Translations under genes and position numbers: made by a program
Shown: positions 17,760-27,540 of the stretch, one piece after another
Numbering within the stretch: the first letter of the stretch is position 1
How the letters are laid out: each line of letters opens with the position of its first letter
Notes under the pieces: model-generated
Database searches by the model: none
Told to the model about the DNA's origin: nothing
The model's input: only the letters and a program-made list of their open reading frames with translations
Source: CAVSVP01 sp963731125
GTDB taxonomy: Bacteria; Pseudomonadota; Gammaproteobacteria; Competibacterales; Competibacteraceae
Length of the DNA stretch: 64,000 bases
Direction: 5' to 3'
NCBI GenBank assembly: GCA_963731125.1
Contig: CAVSVP010000008.1
Span: forward strand, 682,001 to 746,000

Positions 17760-18902
17760 TTATGAGCCTTTTAAACGATGCTGTTCCATCACCGCATGCC
17801 ACTGCTCATCCTCGGTATGCAGATAGAGACCGGTGGTGTCCAGCTTGGCGTGGCGCGCACTGCGGCGGACAAACCGCAGTTCAATGCCCGCCGCAGCCTG
17901 GTGAGTAATGCTGGTGTGCCGAAACCAATGGGTAGAAGCCTGGCGCAGCAGTTGCGCCTGGTGGGGGACCGTGGCCTGCAGGCGTGTAGCGGCCTGGCCG
18001 AGCAAATCTTTGATGATCCGGTAGATCATATTAGCCGTAATGCCCGAGGTGCCCTTTAGACTAAGCACCAATGGCGTGGTCTCAGTAGGCTCCGGTAACG
18101 AGGAGAGACCGAGGAAACGTCGGTAGGTCTGCAACGCCTGCAGCATGTCTTGATTCACCGGCACCCGCTCTTGCCGTTGGCCCTTGCCGGTTACGTTCCA
18201 CCACCAGCGTCCGCGGATTTGCACAAAGCTACCCATGGTATGACCGGCGACTTCGCTAACCCGTGGTCCCAGCAGATAAAGCAGCGCCACCAGAAACCGG
18301 GTACGTTCGTATCGTTGGCGCTGGCGCTCGCTGTCTTTGGGCAAGTCGGTGACTGTCTCCAACAGCGCCTGCCACTGGGCTTGCTCCAGAAACCGCTCTA
18401 CCCGTTGCGCTGCCGGCGCCACCTTGCAGCCGCGACGTTTCACCAGGGCAAGGGGGTTGCCGGCCAAATAGCCGGCCTTGACCAGGTAACTCAACAGGGA
18501 ATTGATGACCAGCAGAGCGGTGCGTCGGCTGGCCGGCTGCAGCGGACCTTGAAAAGGCCGCCAGGCGGGGCTGAAGCGAGGTGCCTTAGGACCACACCAG
18601 CGCACCTGGGGCTGCGGGTTGGCAAGAAAATCCTCGTATTGCAGGCAATCCTCTCGGGTCAGGCTGGAGAGGGGTTTGCCGCGCTCCAGTAGCGACCAGA
18701 GCAGCAGCCGTTCGGCTTCCTTGCGATAATGGCGCAGGGTCTGTGGAGAGTCGCGGTATTCCGCCAGCCAAGTCTGAATGGCCTGTAAGTCGTTGCTCGC
18801 CGTCAGCTGGCGGATAACGCCAGGTCCGGCGCGGTTACTGCCGGCGCGGCCGTCCAAATGATCCGGAATACAAAGCCGTTCCAGGGGTTGTGGATAGTTC
18901 AT
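17760..18902 (-). CDS. Tyrosine-type site-specific recombinase
   Basis: 380 residues. The N-terminal SAM-like core-binding domain (about 30-140) contains LAEYRDSPQTLRHYRKEAERLL. The catalytic domain carries the RKHRY residues in GPRVSEVAGH (first Arg), HWFRHTSITH (His and second Arg) and LDTTGLYLHT (Tyr nucleophile). It has the look of a chromosomal or integron-like recombinase rather than a phage integrase with an excisionase beside it. No other phage gene lies near. It is co-directional with gltBD but separated by a long gap. Confidence 0.9.
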   Translation of the reverse strand: MNYPQPLERLCIPDHLDGRAGSNRAGPGVIRQLTASNDLQAIQTWLAEYRDSPQTLRHYRKEAERLLLWSLLERGKPLSSLTREDCLQYEDFLANPQPQVRWCGPKAPRFSPAWRPFQGPLQPASRRTALLVINSLLSYLVKAGYLAGNPLALVKRRGCKVAPAAQRVERFLEQAQWQALLETVTDLPKDSERQRQRYERTRFLVALLYLLGPRVSEVAGHTMGSFVQIRGRWWWNVTGKGQRQERVPVNQDMLQALQTYRRFLGLSSLPEPTETTPLVLSLKGTSGITANMIYRIIKDLLGQAATRLQATVPHQAQLLRQASTHWFRHTSITHQAAAGIELRFVRRSARHAKLDTTGLYLHTEDEQWHAVMEQHRLKGS

Positions 18903-19058
18903 GGAAGCGAAGGCTCCTGAGCAAACAAAGCAGCGGTTAGTATGGCATCGCCCGCTGAGCCTGTCAGCCTCAACTCGCTAAACGCTTGCATGCCGATGGG
19001 CGATTCTTGACAATAGCGGCATTGGTGATGACTGTTTCATTCGCTAGGGAGAACGACA

Positions 19059-19349
19059 ATGCCGCAGATTCAGGAAAGCATTCCCGTACACACCAAAAAA
19101 GAATGGCCGCGGCCAGCTACTCGAGTGATGCCGCACTCGATGACGCCGGAAGAACGCCACCGCATGATCGCAGAAGCGGCTTATTATCTGGCGGAAAAAC
19201 GCCGCTTTCAGGGCGGTGACCCATTGTTGGACTGGTTGGAAGCCGAGCGGGCCATCAACCGGCTTCTGCGGGGACCGCGCCGGCTGGGGCTGCGGTTTTT
19301 GGCAGGCGCACCAGGGGACTTTTGGCAGGAAGTATTGGACGGCGCGTAG
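19059..19349 (+). CDS. DUF2934 protein
   Basis: 96 residues. The middle, TPEERHRMIAEAAYYLAEKR followed by a GDPLLDWLEAERAIN stretch, is the DUF2934 signature, a short helical motif common in Proteobacteria. Function is unknown. A GGGAGAAC ribosome site precedes the ATG. It lies between the integrase and the kinase group and reads in the same direction as the kinase. Confidence 0.8.
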   Translation: MPQIQESIPVHTKKEWPRPATRVMPHSMTPEERHRMIAEAAYYLAEKRRFQGGDPLLDWLEAERAINRLLRGPRRLGLRFLAGAPGDFWQEVLDGA

Positions 19350-19471
19350 CGTTGGTTATCAGCCTGAGATGTAAAAATTTTTTACAATAGAAACCGTTGG
19401 ATATTGCACAGCGCAGCGTTAGTATGAAGGATTAGCGTAGCGATTCTGCTACGGATCTGCCGTCGACATCA

Positions 19472-21448
19472 GTGGGTGCGTTGTGCGTGAAGGATGACAT
19501 TGAACCTGTCATATCGATAACGGGTTACCAAATTCAACAAGAGCTTGGTAAGGGTGCCATGGCTAAGGTTTACCTGGCGCTGCAGACTTCTCTTGAGCGC
19601 CTGGTTGCGCTTAAGGTGATGCACCCCCAACTCATGATAGAGGAGAGTTTCCAAACCAGGTTTCTCAATGAGGGTCAGATCGTCGCCCAGTTGAGCCACC
19701 CGAATATTGTCACGGTATTCGATATTGGCGTTTTCCAGCATTATTACTATCTTTCTATGGAACTGCTGCCGGGCGGGACCTTGCGGGACAAGATTCGCGA
19801 GGGTTTATCCCTGGAGCGCACGCTGACCATCGCCACGCAGTTGGGATACGCGCTGGAATATGCCCATCGGCGGGGTTATGTGCATCGTGACATTAAGCCG
19901 CTCAATGTGCTGTTTCGCGCTGACGGCTCGCCTGTGTTGACCGATTTTGGCATCGCCAAAGCATTGGCGCAAACCATCCCGGTCACCCTCACCGGATATA
20001 CCCTTGGCAGTGTGGGCTATATGAGTCCTGAGCAATACCTCGGCCAGCCCATCGATACCCGCTCCGATCTTTACAGCTTAGGGGTGTTGCTATGGGAAAT
20101 GTTGACGGGAAAGAAGCCCTATGTGGCAGAGGATGCCTTTGCAACGGCCATGCAACATGCCACGTCACCCATTCCAATGCTGCCGCCAGAGCTGGCCGGT
20201 TTTCAACCGATCATCAATCGCTTGCTAGCAAAACGCCCGGAGGACCGATATGCTTCGGCTGAGCAGTCTGTCACCGCGCTACAGAACATAGGGCCTGCGC
20301 CGGCGCCGCCCGCTGAGACGCTGCAAACCAGGGCTGACGATGCCACCGTTTTGCTACCGGCGGCCAAACGGCCGGTGTCGGAGAACCACCATTCCCCAGC
20401 GGCGGGTAAACGCCGCCGTTGGCCTACCGTTGCACTGGCGGTGGGCATCACCCTGATGGTCATGGCCGCTCTGCTCTACCTGCCTCCCGGACTGCTGCCG
20501 GGGCCTTTCCAGCTCATCACGGATTCCCCACAACAACCATCCCGAGCCGTGCGTACCCAGCCGGAACCGGCACAACCACGCCCGCCGGTTAACCAACCCG
20601 TTACGCCGGCAGTGCAACAGGATGCGCCGCGTCGCCACACTGAGGCAGCCTCTCGGCCTGAGGAGCGACCCCAGCCAACAGCAGACAGGAGCCAAGCCGA
20701 GAACCCAGATCGCCAAGTCGCAACCGAACCGGCGTCCGCGACTCTCCAACAACCGGCCACTGCAGACCCGACGGAGCTGGCGCAATTACTGGCACGAGCG
20801 CAGGCACAGTGGCAAGCCGGGCGATGGCTTGCACCGCCCGGTGACAATGCCTTCGAGAGCTATAGCAAGATACGGAAACTGGCACCCAACAACGACGAGG
20901 CAAAAACCCGGCTATTGGAAATAGGTCGGATGCGTCTGGGTATGCACTATCAACAAAAGGCCGAAGCCTTGCTACGAGAAGGATCGCCGCAACAAAGCTT
21001 GGCTGAAATTCGGCAGGGTTTGCGTCTGGCGCCCAAACATGCCGGGTTGCTGGCGCTGCAGGATAAGGTCCGGGAGCAACTGTCAGCATTGGCCGACAAC
21101 GATCACGATAACCGCGAAGATCCCATTGCCGATCTTCTCGAACAGGCACAGCGCCAGTGGCAGGCCGGCCACGTCACGGAACCTTCGGGGGATAATGCTT
21201 ATGAGAGTTACCGCGAAGTCTTAACCCTCGATCCACGTAACCCCAAGGCCCTGGAGGGTTTGCTGAGGATCGGCCGGACCCGCCTGAGTCTCAGGTATCG
21301 CCAGGCCGCTGAACGGCTTGTGCAGCAGGGTGCCCTGGAGGCAAGCCTAAAAAAAATTGACGAAGGACTACGCCTTACGCCTGATGCTACGGAGTTGTTG
21401 GAACTGCGTGCCAAAGTCCAGGCACAGCTTAATGACACGCAGCAGTGA
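19472..21448 (+). CDS. Membrane Ser/Thr protein kinase with C-terminal TPR-like repeats
   Basis: 658 residues from a GTG start (a second GTG lies five codons in). The kinase domain (about 17-275) has the Gly-rich loop ELGKGAMAKVYLA, Lys48 in VALKVM, the catalytic HRDIKPLNVL (Asp140), DFGIAKAL and the SPEQY segment. A Pro/Gln-rich linker and one membrane segment follow (about 313-335). The C-terminal part carries two tandem modules of about 100 residues, each starting QAQWQAGR/QRQWQAGH and containing GDNA(F/Y)ESY. Kinase inside and repeats outside is the PknB-type layout. The SH3b protein gene follows 118 bases later. Confidence 0.92.
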   Translation: MGALCVKDDIEPVISITGYQIQQELGKGAMAKVYLALQTSLERLVALKVMHPQLMIEESFQTRFLNEGQIVAQLSHPNIVTVFDIGVFQHYYYLSMELLPGGTLRDKIREGLSLERTLTIATQLGYALEYAHRRGYVHRDIKPLNVLFRADGSPVLTDFGIAKALAQTIPVTLTGYTLGSVGYMSPEQYLGQPIDTRSDLYSLGVLLWEMLTGKKPYVAEDAFATAMQHATSPIPMLPPELAGFQPIINRLLAKRPEDRYASAEQSVTALQNIGPAPAPPAETLQTRADDATVLLPAAKRPVSENHHSPAAGKRRRWPTVALAVGITLMVMAALLYLPPGLLPGPFQLITDSPQQPSRAVRTQPEPAQPRPPVNQPVTPAVQQDAPRRHTEAASRPEERPQPTADRSQAENPDRQVATEPASATLQQPATADPTELAQLLARAQAQWQAGRWLAPPGDNAFESYSKIRKLAPNNDEAKTRLLEIGRMRLGMHYQQKAEALLREGSPQQSLAEIRQGLRLAPKHAGLLALQDKVREQLSALADNDHDNREDPIADLLEQAQRQWQAGHVTEPSGDNAYESYREVLTLDPRNPKALEGLLRIGRTRLSLRYRQAAERLVQQGALEASLKKIDEGLRLTPDATELLELRAKVQAQLNDTQQ

Positions 21449-21566
21449 AGCCCATGCCGGGCAGCCTGATGGACCGCCGCGCGTGGCTCGTCAATCAGCC
21501 TGGCGTTAGTGTCCCCTGTTCCGCCAAGGGGGTAGTGTTGGAAAAACCACCGAGGAGAGCATAGCC

Positions 21567-22235
21567 ATGAAGAAGACCCTGCCGGTGCTGCTTGGCAGCG
21601 CCATTTTTTATCTGTTGAGCGCCTTGCCGAGCAACGCACAAACCCAGGATACCTACTATGTCGCCGTCACGAATTCCAACGTTCGTGCCGCACCGACCAC
21701 CAATGCCGAACGGGTTGGGCTGCTAAGAGAAGGCAAGCGGGTACTCGTTCTCGGCACGGCCGCCGGAGGCAGTTGGTACCATGTTCGCCTAAACAGCGGA
21801 CAGACGGGGTATATCTACGGCAAGCTACTAGTCGAAGAGACCGCGGCGTCGGCCGAGCAGCCTAAACTGACCGGTGGACCTACGCCCGCCCCCGAAGATG
21901 CCTACGTCTACTTCGTCTGGCCCAACGACGGGGATGTGATTCCCGGGGGCGATTTTTGGGTTCGCCTTGGACTGCGCAATATGGGGGTGGCGCCAGCCGG
22001 TATCGATAAAGAATTTACCGGCCATCATCATCTGCTGGTTGACACCGAGCTGCCGCCCTTAGATCAGGAAATTCCCTCCGATGACAATCATATCCATTTG
22101 GGTCGAGGTCAAACCGAATATCACCTTCAGTTACCTAAGGGAACCCATACGCTGCAACTGTTGCTCGGAGACCACAATCATCTTCCGCACACGCCCGTGG
22201 TGATGTCGGAAAAGATCACGATTACCGTCCCGTAG
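21567..22235 (+). CDS. Exported SH3b-DUF4399 protein
   Basis: 222 residues. A signal peptide (MKKTLPVLLGSAIFYLLSAL, cut near SNAQ) leads into a bacterial SH3 domain (about 28-90, VTNSNVRAAPTTNAERVG to GYIYGKLL). DUF4399 follows (about 105-222), with HHHLLVDTELPP and the LLLGDHNHLPHTPVV end, which places several His residues together. SH3b domains usually bind peptidoglycan. It lies downstream of the kinase in the same direction and may share its transcript. Confidence 0.88.
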   Translation: MKKTLPVLLGSAIFYLLSALPSNAQTQDTYYVAVTNSNVRAAPTTNAERVGLLREGKRVLVLGTAAGGSWYHVRLNSGQTGYIYGKLLVEETAASAEQPKLTGGPTPAPEDAYVYFVWPNDGDVIPGGDFWVRLGLRNMGVAPAGIDKEFTGHHHLLVDTELPPLDQEIPSDDNHIHLGRGQTEYHLQLPKGTHTLQLLLGDHNHLPHTPVVMSEKITITVP

Positions 22236-22282
22236 CAGCACTGTAATAAAAATCCCACAGCACGCTCGCTGGCGAAGGCACC

Positions 22283-23746
22283 TCACTGCAGCATTCGCAC
22301 AACCCGCAACCCGTTCAAGTAGTAGCGCACGTCCCGGTCGTATTTATAGCGGCGGGACGCGCGCATATATTCTGCGTCGAGCCGCCAGGCACCGCCGCGC
22401 AGCACCCGCCTTAAGCAGTCGCCTTGAGTCCATGCACTTCCGTCGTCAGGCGCACCCTCGTAAGAGGCATTCCAGCAATCGAGAGTCCATTCCCACACAT
22501 TGCCGTGGACGTCGTACAGGCCAAAGGGATTGGACGAAAAGGAACCCGCCGGTGCGGCTTGCTTGCCGTCCCAGCGACTGCCGCAATTCGCGCAATTGGC
22601 TTGCTGGGTGCCCGGTTGTTCACCCCACCAATAGGCCGACTCGGTGCCGCCACGGGCGGCATATTCCCACTCACTCTCACTGGGTAAGCGGTACGTTTTA
22701 CCCGTCCTGGTGCTTAACCAGCGGACAAACTCTTGGGCATCATCCCAGCTGACATTACCAATGGGCAGTTGTTCATCGCCGGACGACCGGTCGGGGCTGT
22801 AGCGACAGCCCCCTTCCCGCACGCAGACGTCCCATTCGGCGTGAGTGACCTCGTAGACCCCGATGGCAAACCCTTGGGGAAGGGTCACGGTATGGGCAGG
22901 CCGTTCTTCCTCATGGTGCTGATCCGAACCCATGGTAAAGCGACCGGGCGCTACCACCACCAGTCGCGGGCATTCGGCACAATCGGAGAAAACCTTGCCC
23001 GCGGTTAACCCGGCGGGCAGTGGTTGCAGGGCCACTTGGGGTGCAGCGGTGGCTTCAGGTTGGCGGACTTCGCGCTGCTCGGCGCGGGGTGTTGCGGTAG
23101 CGTCCGCCGGGGGGGCTTCGCGCAGCAGCGGAGCGTAGACATAACCGATTTGCTCAGGGCCCAACTGTACGCGGTACCAATTATCAGATTTGCCTAGTAC
23201 CGATATCCGTTCGCCTTTTTTTAACACACTGAGAATCTGGGAGCGGGTCTGCGGCGCGCTACGGACATTTGAAGTGACGCTGGCAATGTAGTCGACAACG
23301 CGTGGTGATTCCACAGAGGTATCTGCTGCCGGGGCTGTTTCCTTCTCGAGCTCCGGGGCGGGAGGTGGCACCGGAGGTTGCGGCGGTATCTCGGCGGCCG
23401 CTTGCGGGCGCTCGATAACGGGTTCGTGGCTTTCGGTTTCTTCCGGCGGCTGGTCCTCCGCCGGCTGCCCGCCTAACGCCTTAAGCCGCACCCGTGCCAG
23501 CTCGGCAAAGCGTCCCTCCGGATAGGCCTGTAGATACGCTGACAACTCGGCAGGATTTTCGCTATCTTTCACCGCGTCCCAGAAGGCAAGCTCCTCCCAA
23601 AAAGCCAATTCCTCGGCAGTGGGCGCTGTGTCCGGCACCGTCTGCGGGTCTTGCGCAAACGCAACGCCGCCCATCGCCGCCATAGCAAGCCCTAGCGGCA
23701 GTAGTGTTCCGAGGATCAATAACTTTCGCAGTACAGCCGACACCAT
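22283..23746 (-). CDS. Exported SH3b protein with formylglycine-generating-type (SUMF1/PvdO) domain
   Basis: About 487 residues from MVSAVLRKLLILG. Longer in-frame starts reach 23872 but lack a signal sequence. After the signal peptide come a short helical region (about 45-95), a Pro/Glu linker, an SH3b domain (about 148-210, SVTSNVRSAPQTRSQIL), and the FGE-sulfatase fold (about 265-487) with FTMGSDQHHEEERPAHTV, NVSWDDAQEFVRWLS, RLPSESEWEYAARGG and the RRVLRGGAW end. Relatives range from true formylglycine-generating enzymes to effectors of Ser/Thr kinases. It faces the kinase and SH3b genes, whose products share its domains, so a joint envelope function is plausible. Confidence 0.88.
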   Translation of the reverse strand: MVSAVLRKLLILGTLLPLGLAMAAMGGVAFAQDPQTVPDTAPTAEELAFWEELAFWDAVKDSENPAELSAYLQAYPEGRFAELARVRLKALGGQPAEDQPPEETESHEPVIERPQAAAEIPPQPPVPPPAPELEKETAPAADTSVESPRVVDYIASVTSNVRSAPQTRSQILSVLKKGERISVLGKSDNWYRVQLGPEQIGYVYAPLLREAPPADATATPRAEQREVRQPEATAAPQVALQPLPAGLTAGKVFSDCAECPRLVVVAPGRFTMGSDQHHEEERPAHTVTLPQGFAIGVYEVTHAEWDVCVREGGCRYSPDRSSGDEQLPIGNVSWDDAQEFVRWLSTRTGKTYRLPSESEWEYAARGGTESAYWWGEQPGTQQANCANCGSRWDGKQAAPAGSFSSNPFGLYDVHGNVWEWTLDCWNASYEGAPDDGSAWTQGDCLRRVLRGGAWRLDAEYMRASRRYKYDRDVRYYLNGLRVVRMLQ

Positions 23747-24095
23747 GGCAATCAACCCATTCTCTCCAAAATCATTTTGTAAAGCATAAGGCAAGCTGAC
23801 CCTCGAATGCCAGTTAGTTTGACTCACCGTGTCGGCTTCCCGCCTTTGCAACCCAGTCAGGCTGGGTAACACACTCTGTTTTTTCTTCTCAGTATAGCCT
23901 CTGGCGGTGCGGTTTTCCTGGGCTATCCCCTACCCATACGTAGTCTTACGCATAGCGCCCGATACCTATTCCGCGGTAAATAGTTTCATGGGGGGATGGG
24001 GTTAATTTGGAACATTGGGTGATAAGGACAGCCGACGAAAACGAATTAGCGGAACGCTGCCGCCGGCCATTCCACCCATTCGCAAAGGATCAGGT

Positions 24096-26234
24096 ATGGT
24101 ACGGCAGGTAGGCGCTATTGGTTTTTATTTAATGACGTGGTGCATCCTCGACTACATTGGGTTTGTGTTTGAGGTCGCCCCCGGCATCAGTCCCTGGTAC
24201 CCCCCCCACGGGCTCAGTTTGGCCTTCCTGTTGATTTTCGGCGTGCGCTTCTGGCCTCTGCTGCTGATTGGGCCGCTGCTCAATGGGTCGCTGATTTGGC
24301 TGCCAGGCAAACCGCTGGCGCTCGTTCTCCTCAGCCTAAGTATTACCGGCGGCTACGGAACGGCGGCATGGCTGATGCAAAAACTGCAGCTCAATCCCCG
24401 GCTGACCTCGCTGCGCGATGCCCTGATTTTTCTCGGCGTCGGGATAACCGCTTCCTGGTTTGTGGCGCTTTTCAGCATGCTGGCCTTTGCGGGTACGGGG
24501 TTAATTGCCTGGCATGAATACAGTGACTCTGTCAGAAGCTTCTGGGCCGGCGATACGCTGGGGGTCATCGGCCTCGGGCCGCTGCTGCTGATTTACGTGA
24601 TGCCGGCGGTAACGCGGTGGCTGGATGCCCAGCAACGCCTGCAACCTTTGCCAAGCACCCTCTGCCAGCCGCTGTCCGCCCCGGTGGTGCTTGGCCAGAT
24701 CGGTCTTGTCGTACTGACGCTCGGGATCATTGCCTTTTCTTGGGAGACATTAGCGTTTCCACCGCTCTATATTCTGTTTATTCCCCTGATTTGGATTTGC
24801 GTTGCCTATGGATCCGGCGGTGCTGCCATTGCCATCGCCGCACTGAATATCGGCATTATTTTCGCTGTGTCGCAGCGTGACGCTCTCTTTCCTCTCGCGG
24901 ATTTGCAGATCTTTATGGTGGTGCTGGGTATCGTGGGAATCTGCCTGGGGAGTATTGTCATCGAGCGCAAGCGGACCCAGGCGGCACTGCAGCGAACCCA
25001 TGACGAACTGGAGGCGCGGGTGCGGGCGCGCACCGCCGAGCTGCAGGGGGCCAACACGCAACTGGCCGGCGAAGTGACTGCCCATCGGCAGTTAGAACAG
25101 GCCCGGGCGGAAAGCGAACGGCGTCTGCTGGCGCTGTTTGACAACGCCCTCGATGCCATCCTGCTGGCCGATGACGCGGGCCGGCTTACCGCGGCCAACC
25201 CGTCCGCCTGCCAGCTATTGGCCTGTACTCGGGAGCAGGTGTTGCAGCTAACGGTGTGGGATATCACCCCGGTACCGGAGCGCCGGCAGGCACAGGCATT
25301 ATGGCAAACGTTTCTTACGGTAGAAGGCAAGCAAGGCGGCGAGTATCTTCTGCGTCGCCGGGACGGCACCACGGTTGTAGTGGAATACCGCGCGGTGGCC
25401 AATATTCTGCCCGGCCTGCATCTGTCTATTCTCCGTGACATCAGCCAACGCAAAGCGGCCGAAGCCCGCGCGCAGCGACACCAGGCCGCGCTGGCCCATA
25501 CGGCGCGCCTGAATACCGCCGGGGAGCTGGCGGCCGGCCTGGCCCATGAGCTCAATCAACCCTTGTGCGCCATGACCAGTTATGCCGAAACGGGGGTGGC
25601 GGTACTGCGCTCAGGAGCAACCCAACATGACCGGCTCACGAGTTTATTCGCAAAGATCGTCGACGAAGGCGTGCGCGCCGGGGATATCATGCGTCGGCTG
25701 CGGCATTTCCTGCGCAAGAGAGAACCCGAGCGGGAGTTCGCAGAGCTCAGTGCGCTGGTGCACGAAGCCATTCAGCTGATCGCACCCGAGATCCGGCAGG
25801 CGGCGGTTCGCATGGAGCTGAACCTCGCCGAGGCGTTGCCGCCGGTCTATGTGGATACCATCCAGATTCAGCAGGTGGTCCTTAACCTGGTGAGTAACAG
25901 CCTGGAGGCACTCCAGGACATTCCGGCGGCGGAGCGCAGCATGATGATCGCGACAGCGCTTTGCGGCGGTGCGGCGGTGGAACTCACCGTCAGCGATACC
26001 GGCCCGGGGCTTCCCGCGGAAGCCAAAAACCAGCTCTTTCAACCTTTTTTTACCACCCGGCCCACGGGGATGGGGCTGGGGTTATCGCTCAGCCGCTCCA
26101 TCGCCGAGTTACACGGCGGACGGTTGTGGGCCATACCCAACCCTGAGCGCGGCGTCACCTTTCATTGCACCCTGCCGATCTGGCAGAAAGACCCGCTGGC
26201 GGCTGCCGTCAGCGATCTTTATGACGGTGGCTAA
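24096..26234 (+). CDS. MASE1-PAS sensor histidine kinase
   Basis: About 712 residues from the ATG at 24096, which has AAAGGA six bases upstream. A TTG at 24015 would extend it. Eight membrane helices form a MASE1 sensor (about 1-295, with GISPWYPPHGLSLAFLLIFG). A coiled coil with ARTAELQGANTQLAGEV leads to a PAS domain (about 350-455). The HisKA box AAGLAHELNQPL places the phosphorylated His near residue 484. The ATPase domain has NLVSNSLEAL (N box), SDTGPGLPAEA (G1) and GMGLGLSLSRSI (G2). No regulator gene adjoins it. The output half is closely paralogous to the frameshifted kinase at 54739-57566. Confidence 0.93.
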   Translation: MVRQVGAIGFYLMTWCILDYIGFVFEVAPGISPWYPPHGLSLAFLLIFGVRFWPLLLIGPLLNGSLIWLPGKPLALVLLSLSITGGYGTAAWLMQKLQLNPRLTSLRDALIFLGVGITASWFVALFSMLAFAGTGLIAWHEYSDSVRSFWAGDTLGVIGLGPLLLIYVMPAVTRWLDAQQRLQPLPSTLCQPLSAPVVLGQIGLVVLTLGIIAFSWETLAFPPLYILFIPLIWICVAYGSGGAAIAIAALNIGIIFAVSQRDALFPLADLQIFMVVLGIVGICLGSIVIERKRTQAALQRTHDELEARVRARTAELQGANTQLAGEVTAHRQLEQARAESERRLLALFDNALDAILLADDAGRLTAANPSACQLLACTREQVLQLTVWDITPVPERRQAQALWQTFLTVEGKQGGEYLLRRRDGTTVVVEYRAVANILPGLHLSILRDISQRKAAEARAQRHQAALAHTARLNTAGELAAGLAHELNQPLCAMTSYAETGVAVLRSGATQHDRLTSLFAKIVDEGVRAGDIMRRLRHFLRKREPEREFAELSALVHEAIQLIAPEIRQAAVRMELNLAEALPPVYVDTIQIQQVVLNLVSNSLEALQDIPAAERSMMIATALCGGAAVELTVSDTGPGLPAEAKNQLFQPFFTTRPTGMGLGLSLSRSIAELHGGRLWAIPNPERGVTFHCTLPIWQKDPLAAAVSDLYDGG

Positions 26235-26271
26235 CGCGGCGTTTGCAGCGTCTAGTCCTCGTTTGCCAGGC

Positions 26272-26754
26272 CTACCAGCCCCGGGTGCCGGGGCCGCCCT
26301 TAAAGGGCCCCGCGATTTCGCGGGTGATCCAACCTCCGTAGAAATCCCCTTCCTGAGCCAGCACCTTTTCGCCATCGACAAAACAGGCATCGACCCGGCT
26401 GGCATAAAAAGAGAGGTAGTTGCGAATCACCGCGAAGGCTGCACTGAGATTCGCATAATACCAGGCCGCATTGCGTGCCGTTTGCGCGTTGACGACAATA
26501 TCCACATAGCTGGCCTGTCCTTTGAACTCGCAGAAACTGCGGTGGCTGCCGGGCTCGAGGAAGCGCTGGTTGACGTCCTCCGGGGGGATGTAATAGGTGG
26601 GAGGGTGACTGGTCTCTAGGATGCGATAGCCGCGCTGCGTGTCGGCAATGACCTGCCCGGCAAAAACCACCTGCAGGTGCCGTGCGGTGGGCTCCAGACG
26701 CGGAGGACGGGGGTAATCCCAGACGGATTCTTGTTGAGAATTTGACAAAGCCAT
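26272..26754 (-). CDS. DUF427 protein
   Basis: 160 residues of the DUF427 family: FAGQVIADTQRGYRILETSH, YYIPPEDVNQRFLEPG and CEFKGQASYVDIVV are typical, as is the C-terminal GGWITREIAGPFKGG. The family is a small beta-rich fold of unknown biochemical role. It converges with the histidine kinase, with about 37 bases between the stops. Length is normal. Confidence 0.88.
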   Translation of the reverse strand: MALSNSQQESVWDYPRPPRLEPTARHLQVVFAGQVIADTQRGYRILETSHPPTYYIPPEDVNQRFLEPGSHRSFCEFKGQASYVDIVVNAQTARNAAWYYANLSAAFAVIRNYLSFYASRVDACFVDGEKVLAQEGDFYGGWITREIAGPFKGGPGTRGW

Positions 26755-26930
26755 CGGGTGTTTTCCAAGAAGAGGGATGCCCTAGCACTGAGCCCAGTCG
26801 GCAGCATTTAGTTCCATCCCGTCGCCCTGGAGCAATTAGGAAACCGTTCAAGTCCCAGTCTGCCCACTCGCGCTGCGGCGGCAATGTCTATTTTTATTAG
26901 ATTCATTAGATGAGATTCCATCGCTGTTTT

Positions 26931-27009
26931 GTAGGTTGGGGTGAGCCACGCGAACCCCAACATTTAACTACAGAAAACAGTTGTTGGGGTTCCTGCTTCA
27001 CCCCAACCT
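26931..27009. repeat. Facing pair of dispersed palindromic repeats
   Basis: The copy at 26931-26961 reads GTAGGTTGGGGTGAGCCACG then CGAACCCCAAC. The copy at 26983-27009 is its inverse, with GTTGGGGTTCCTGCTTCACC. About 21 bases lie between. The same element recurs at 33492, 33658, 33814 (inverted), 36342 and 37290. The rest of the 26755-27297 gap shows no gene. Confidence 0.7.
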
Positions 27010-27264
27010 TGATTTGAGATACCAGGGACAAGAACGAAAGCTTCGACACAGGATATGCTGAGGACAATTTGAGAATTTAGATAGGCCTAATAACGCGCTC
27101 CACTGGAGGTCGCTAAAGTGGTCCCAGCGAATATCCCCGTATCCCGGGAAACTGAAAGAAAAGAGATAAAGTGCCCGACAATTGGCTCGAGCGGACACAG
27201 CGTTAGCTGCGCCGTTTAGTTTCTCCATTGGGGTTTTCTGCGCCTTGTCTTTTGTACCATCAGT

Positions 27265-27285
27265 AGTATGATAAATTATCATACT
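27265..27285. promoter_or_regulatory. Perfect palindrome, probable TA autoregulatory operator
   Basis: AGTATGATAA-A-TTATCATACT, ten-base arms around one base, ends 12 bases before the antitoxin ATG. Ribbon-helix-helix antitoxins bind such sites to repress their own operon. Confidence 0.7.
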
Positions 27286-27297
27286 TGAAGGTGTTCT

Positions 27298-27540
27298 ATG
27301 AGCAAAACGAAAATTGCGATCACGATTGATAAATCCATTCTGGCGCGTCTTGATAGCCTGGTAGCCGAGCAAGTCTTCGCCAATCGCAGCCAAGCCATTG
27401 AAGCAGTCGTAGAGGAGAAGATTGAGCGCCTAGAAAACGGGCGGCTTGCACGGGAGTGTGCCAAGCTCGACCCTGCCGTTGAAAAGACGTTAGCTGAAGA
27501 AGGGCTCATCCAGGAGTTGGATGAATGGCCCGAATATTGA
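27298..27540 (+). CDS. Ribbon-helix-helix antitoxin
   Basis: 80 residues. The N-terminus KTKIAITIDKSILARLDSL, then NRSQAIEAVVEEKIERLE, is a classic RHH/CopG DNA-binding domain. The acidic C-terminus (QELDEWPEY) would wrap the toxin. A GAAGG ribosome site precedes the ATG. The gene overlaps the toxin gene by 16 bases, as expected for a coupled type II module, and a perfect operator palindrome lies just upstream. Confidence 0.88.
   Translation: MSKTKIAITIDKSILARLDSLVAEQVFANRSQAIEAVVEEKIERLENGRLARECAKLDPAVEKTLAEEGLIQELDEWPEY

Noticed and set aside
17760..18902. Integrase as evidence of a prophage or integrative element
   Set aside because: No structural, replication or excisionase gene and no attachment-site repeat is visible nearby.
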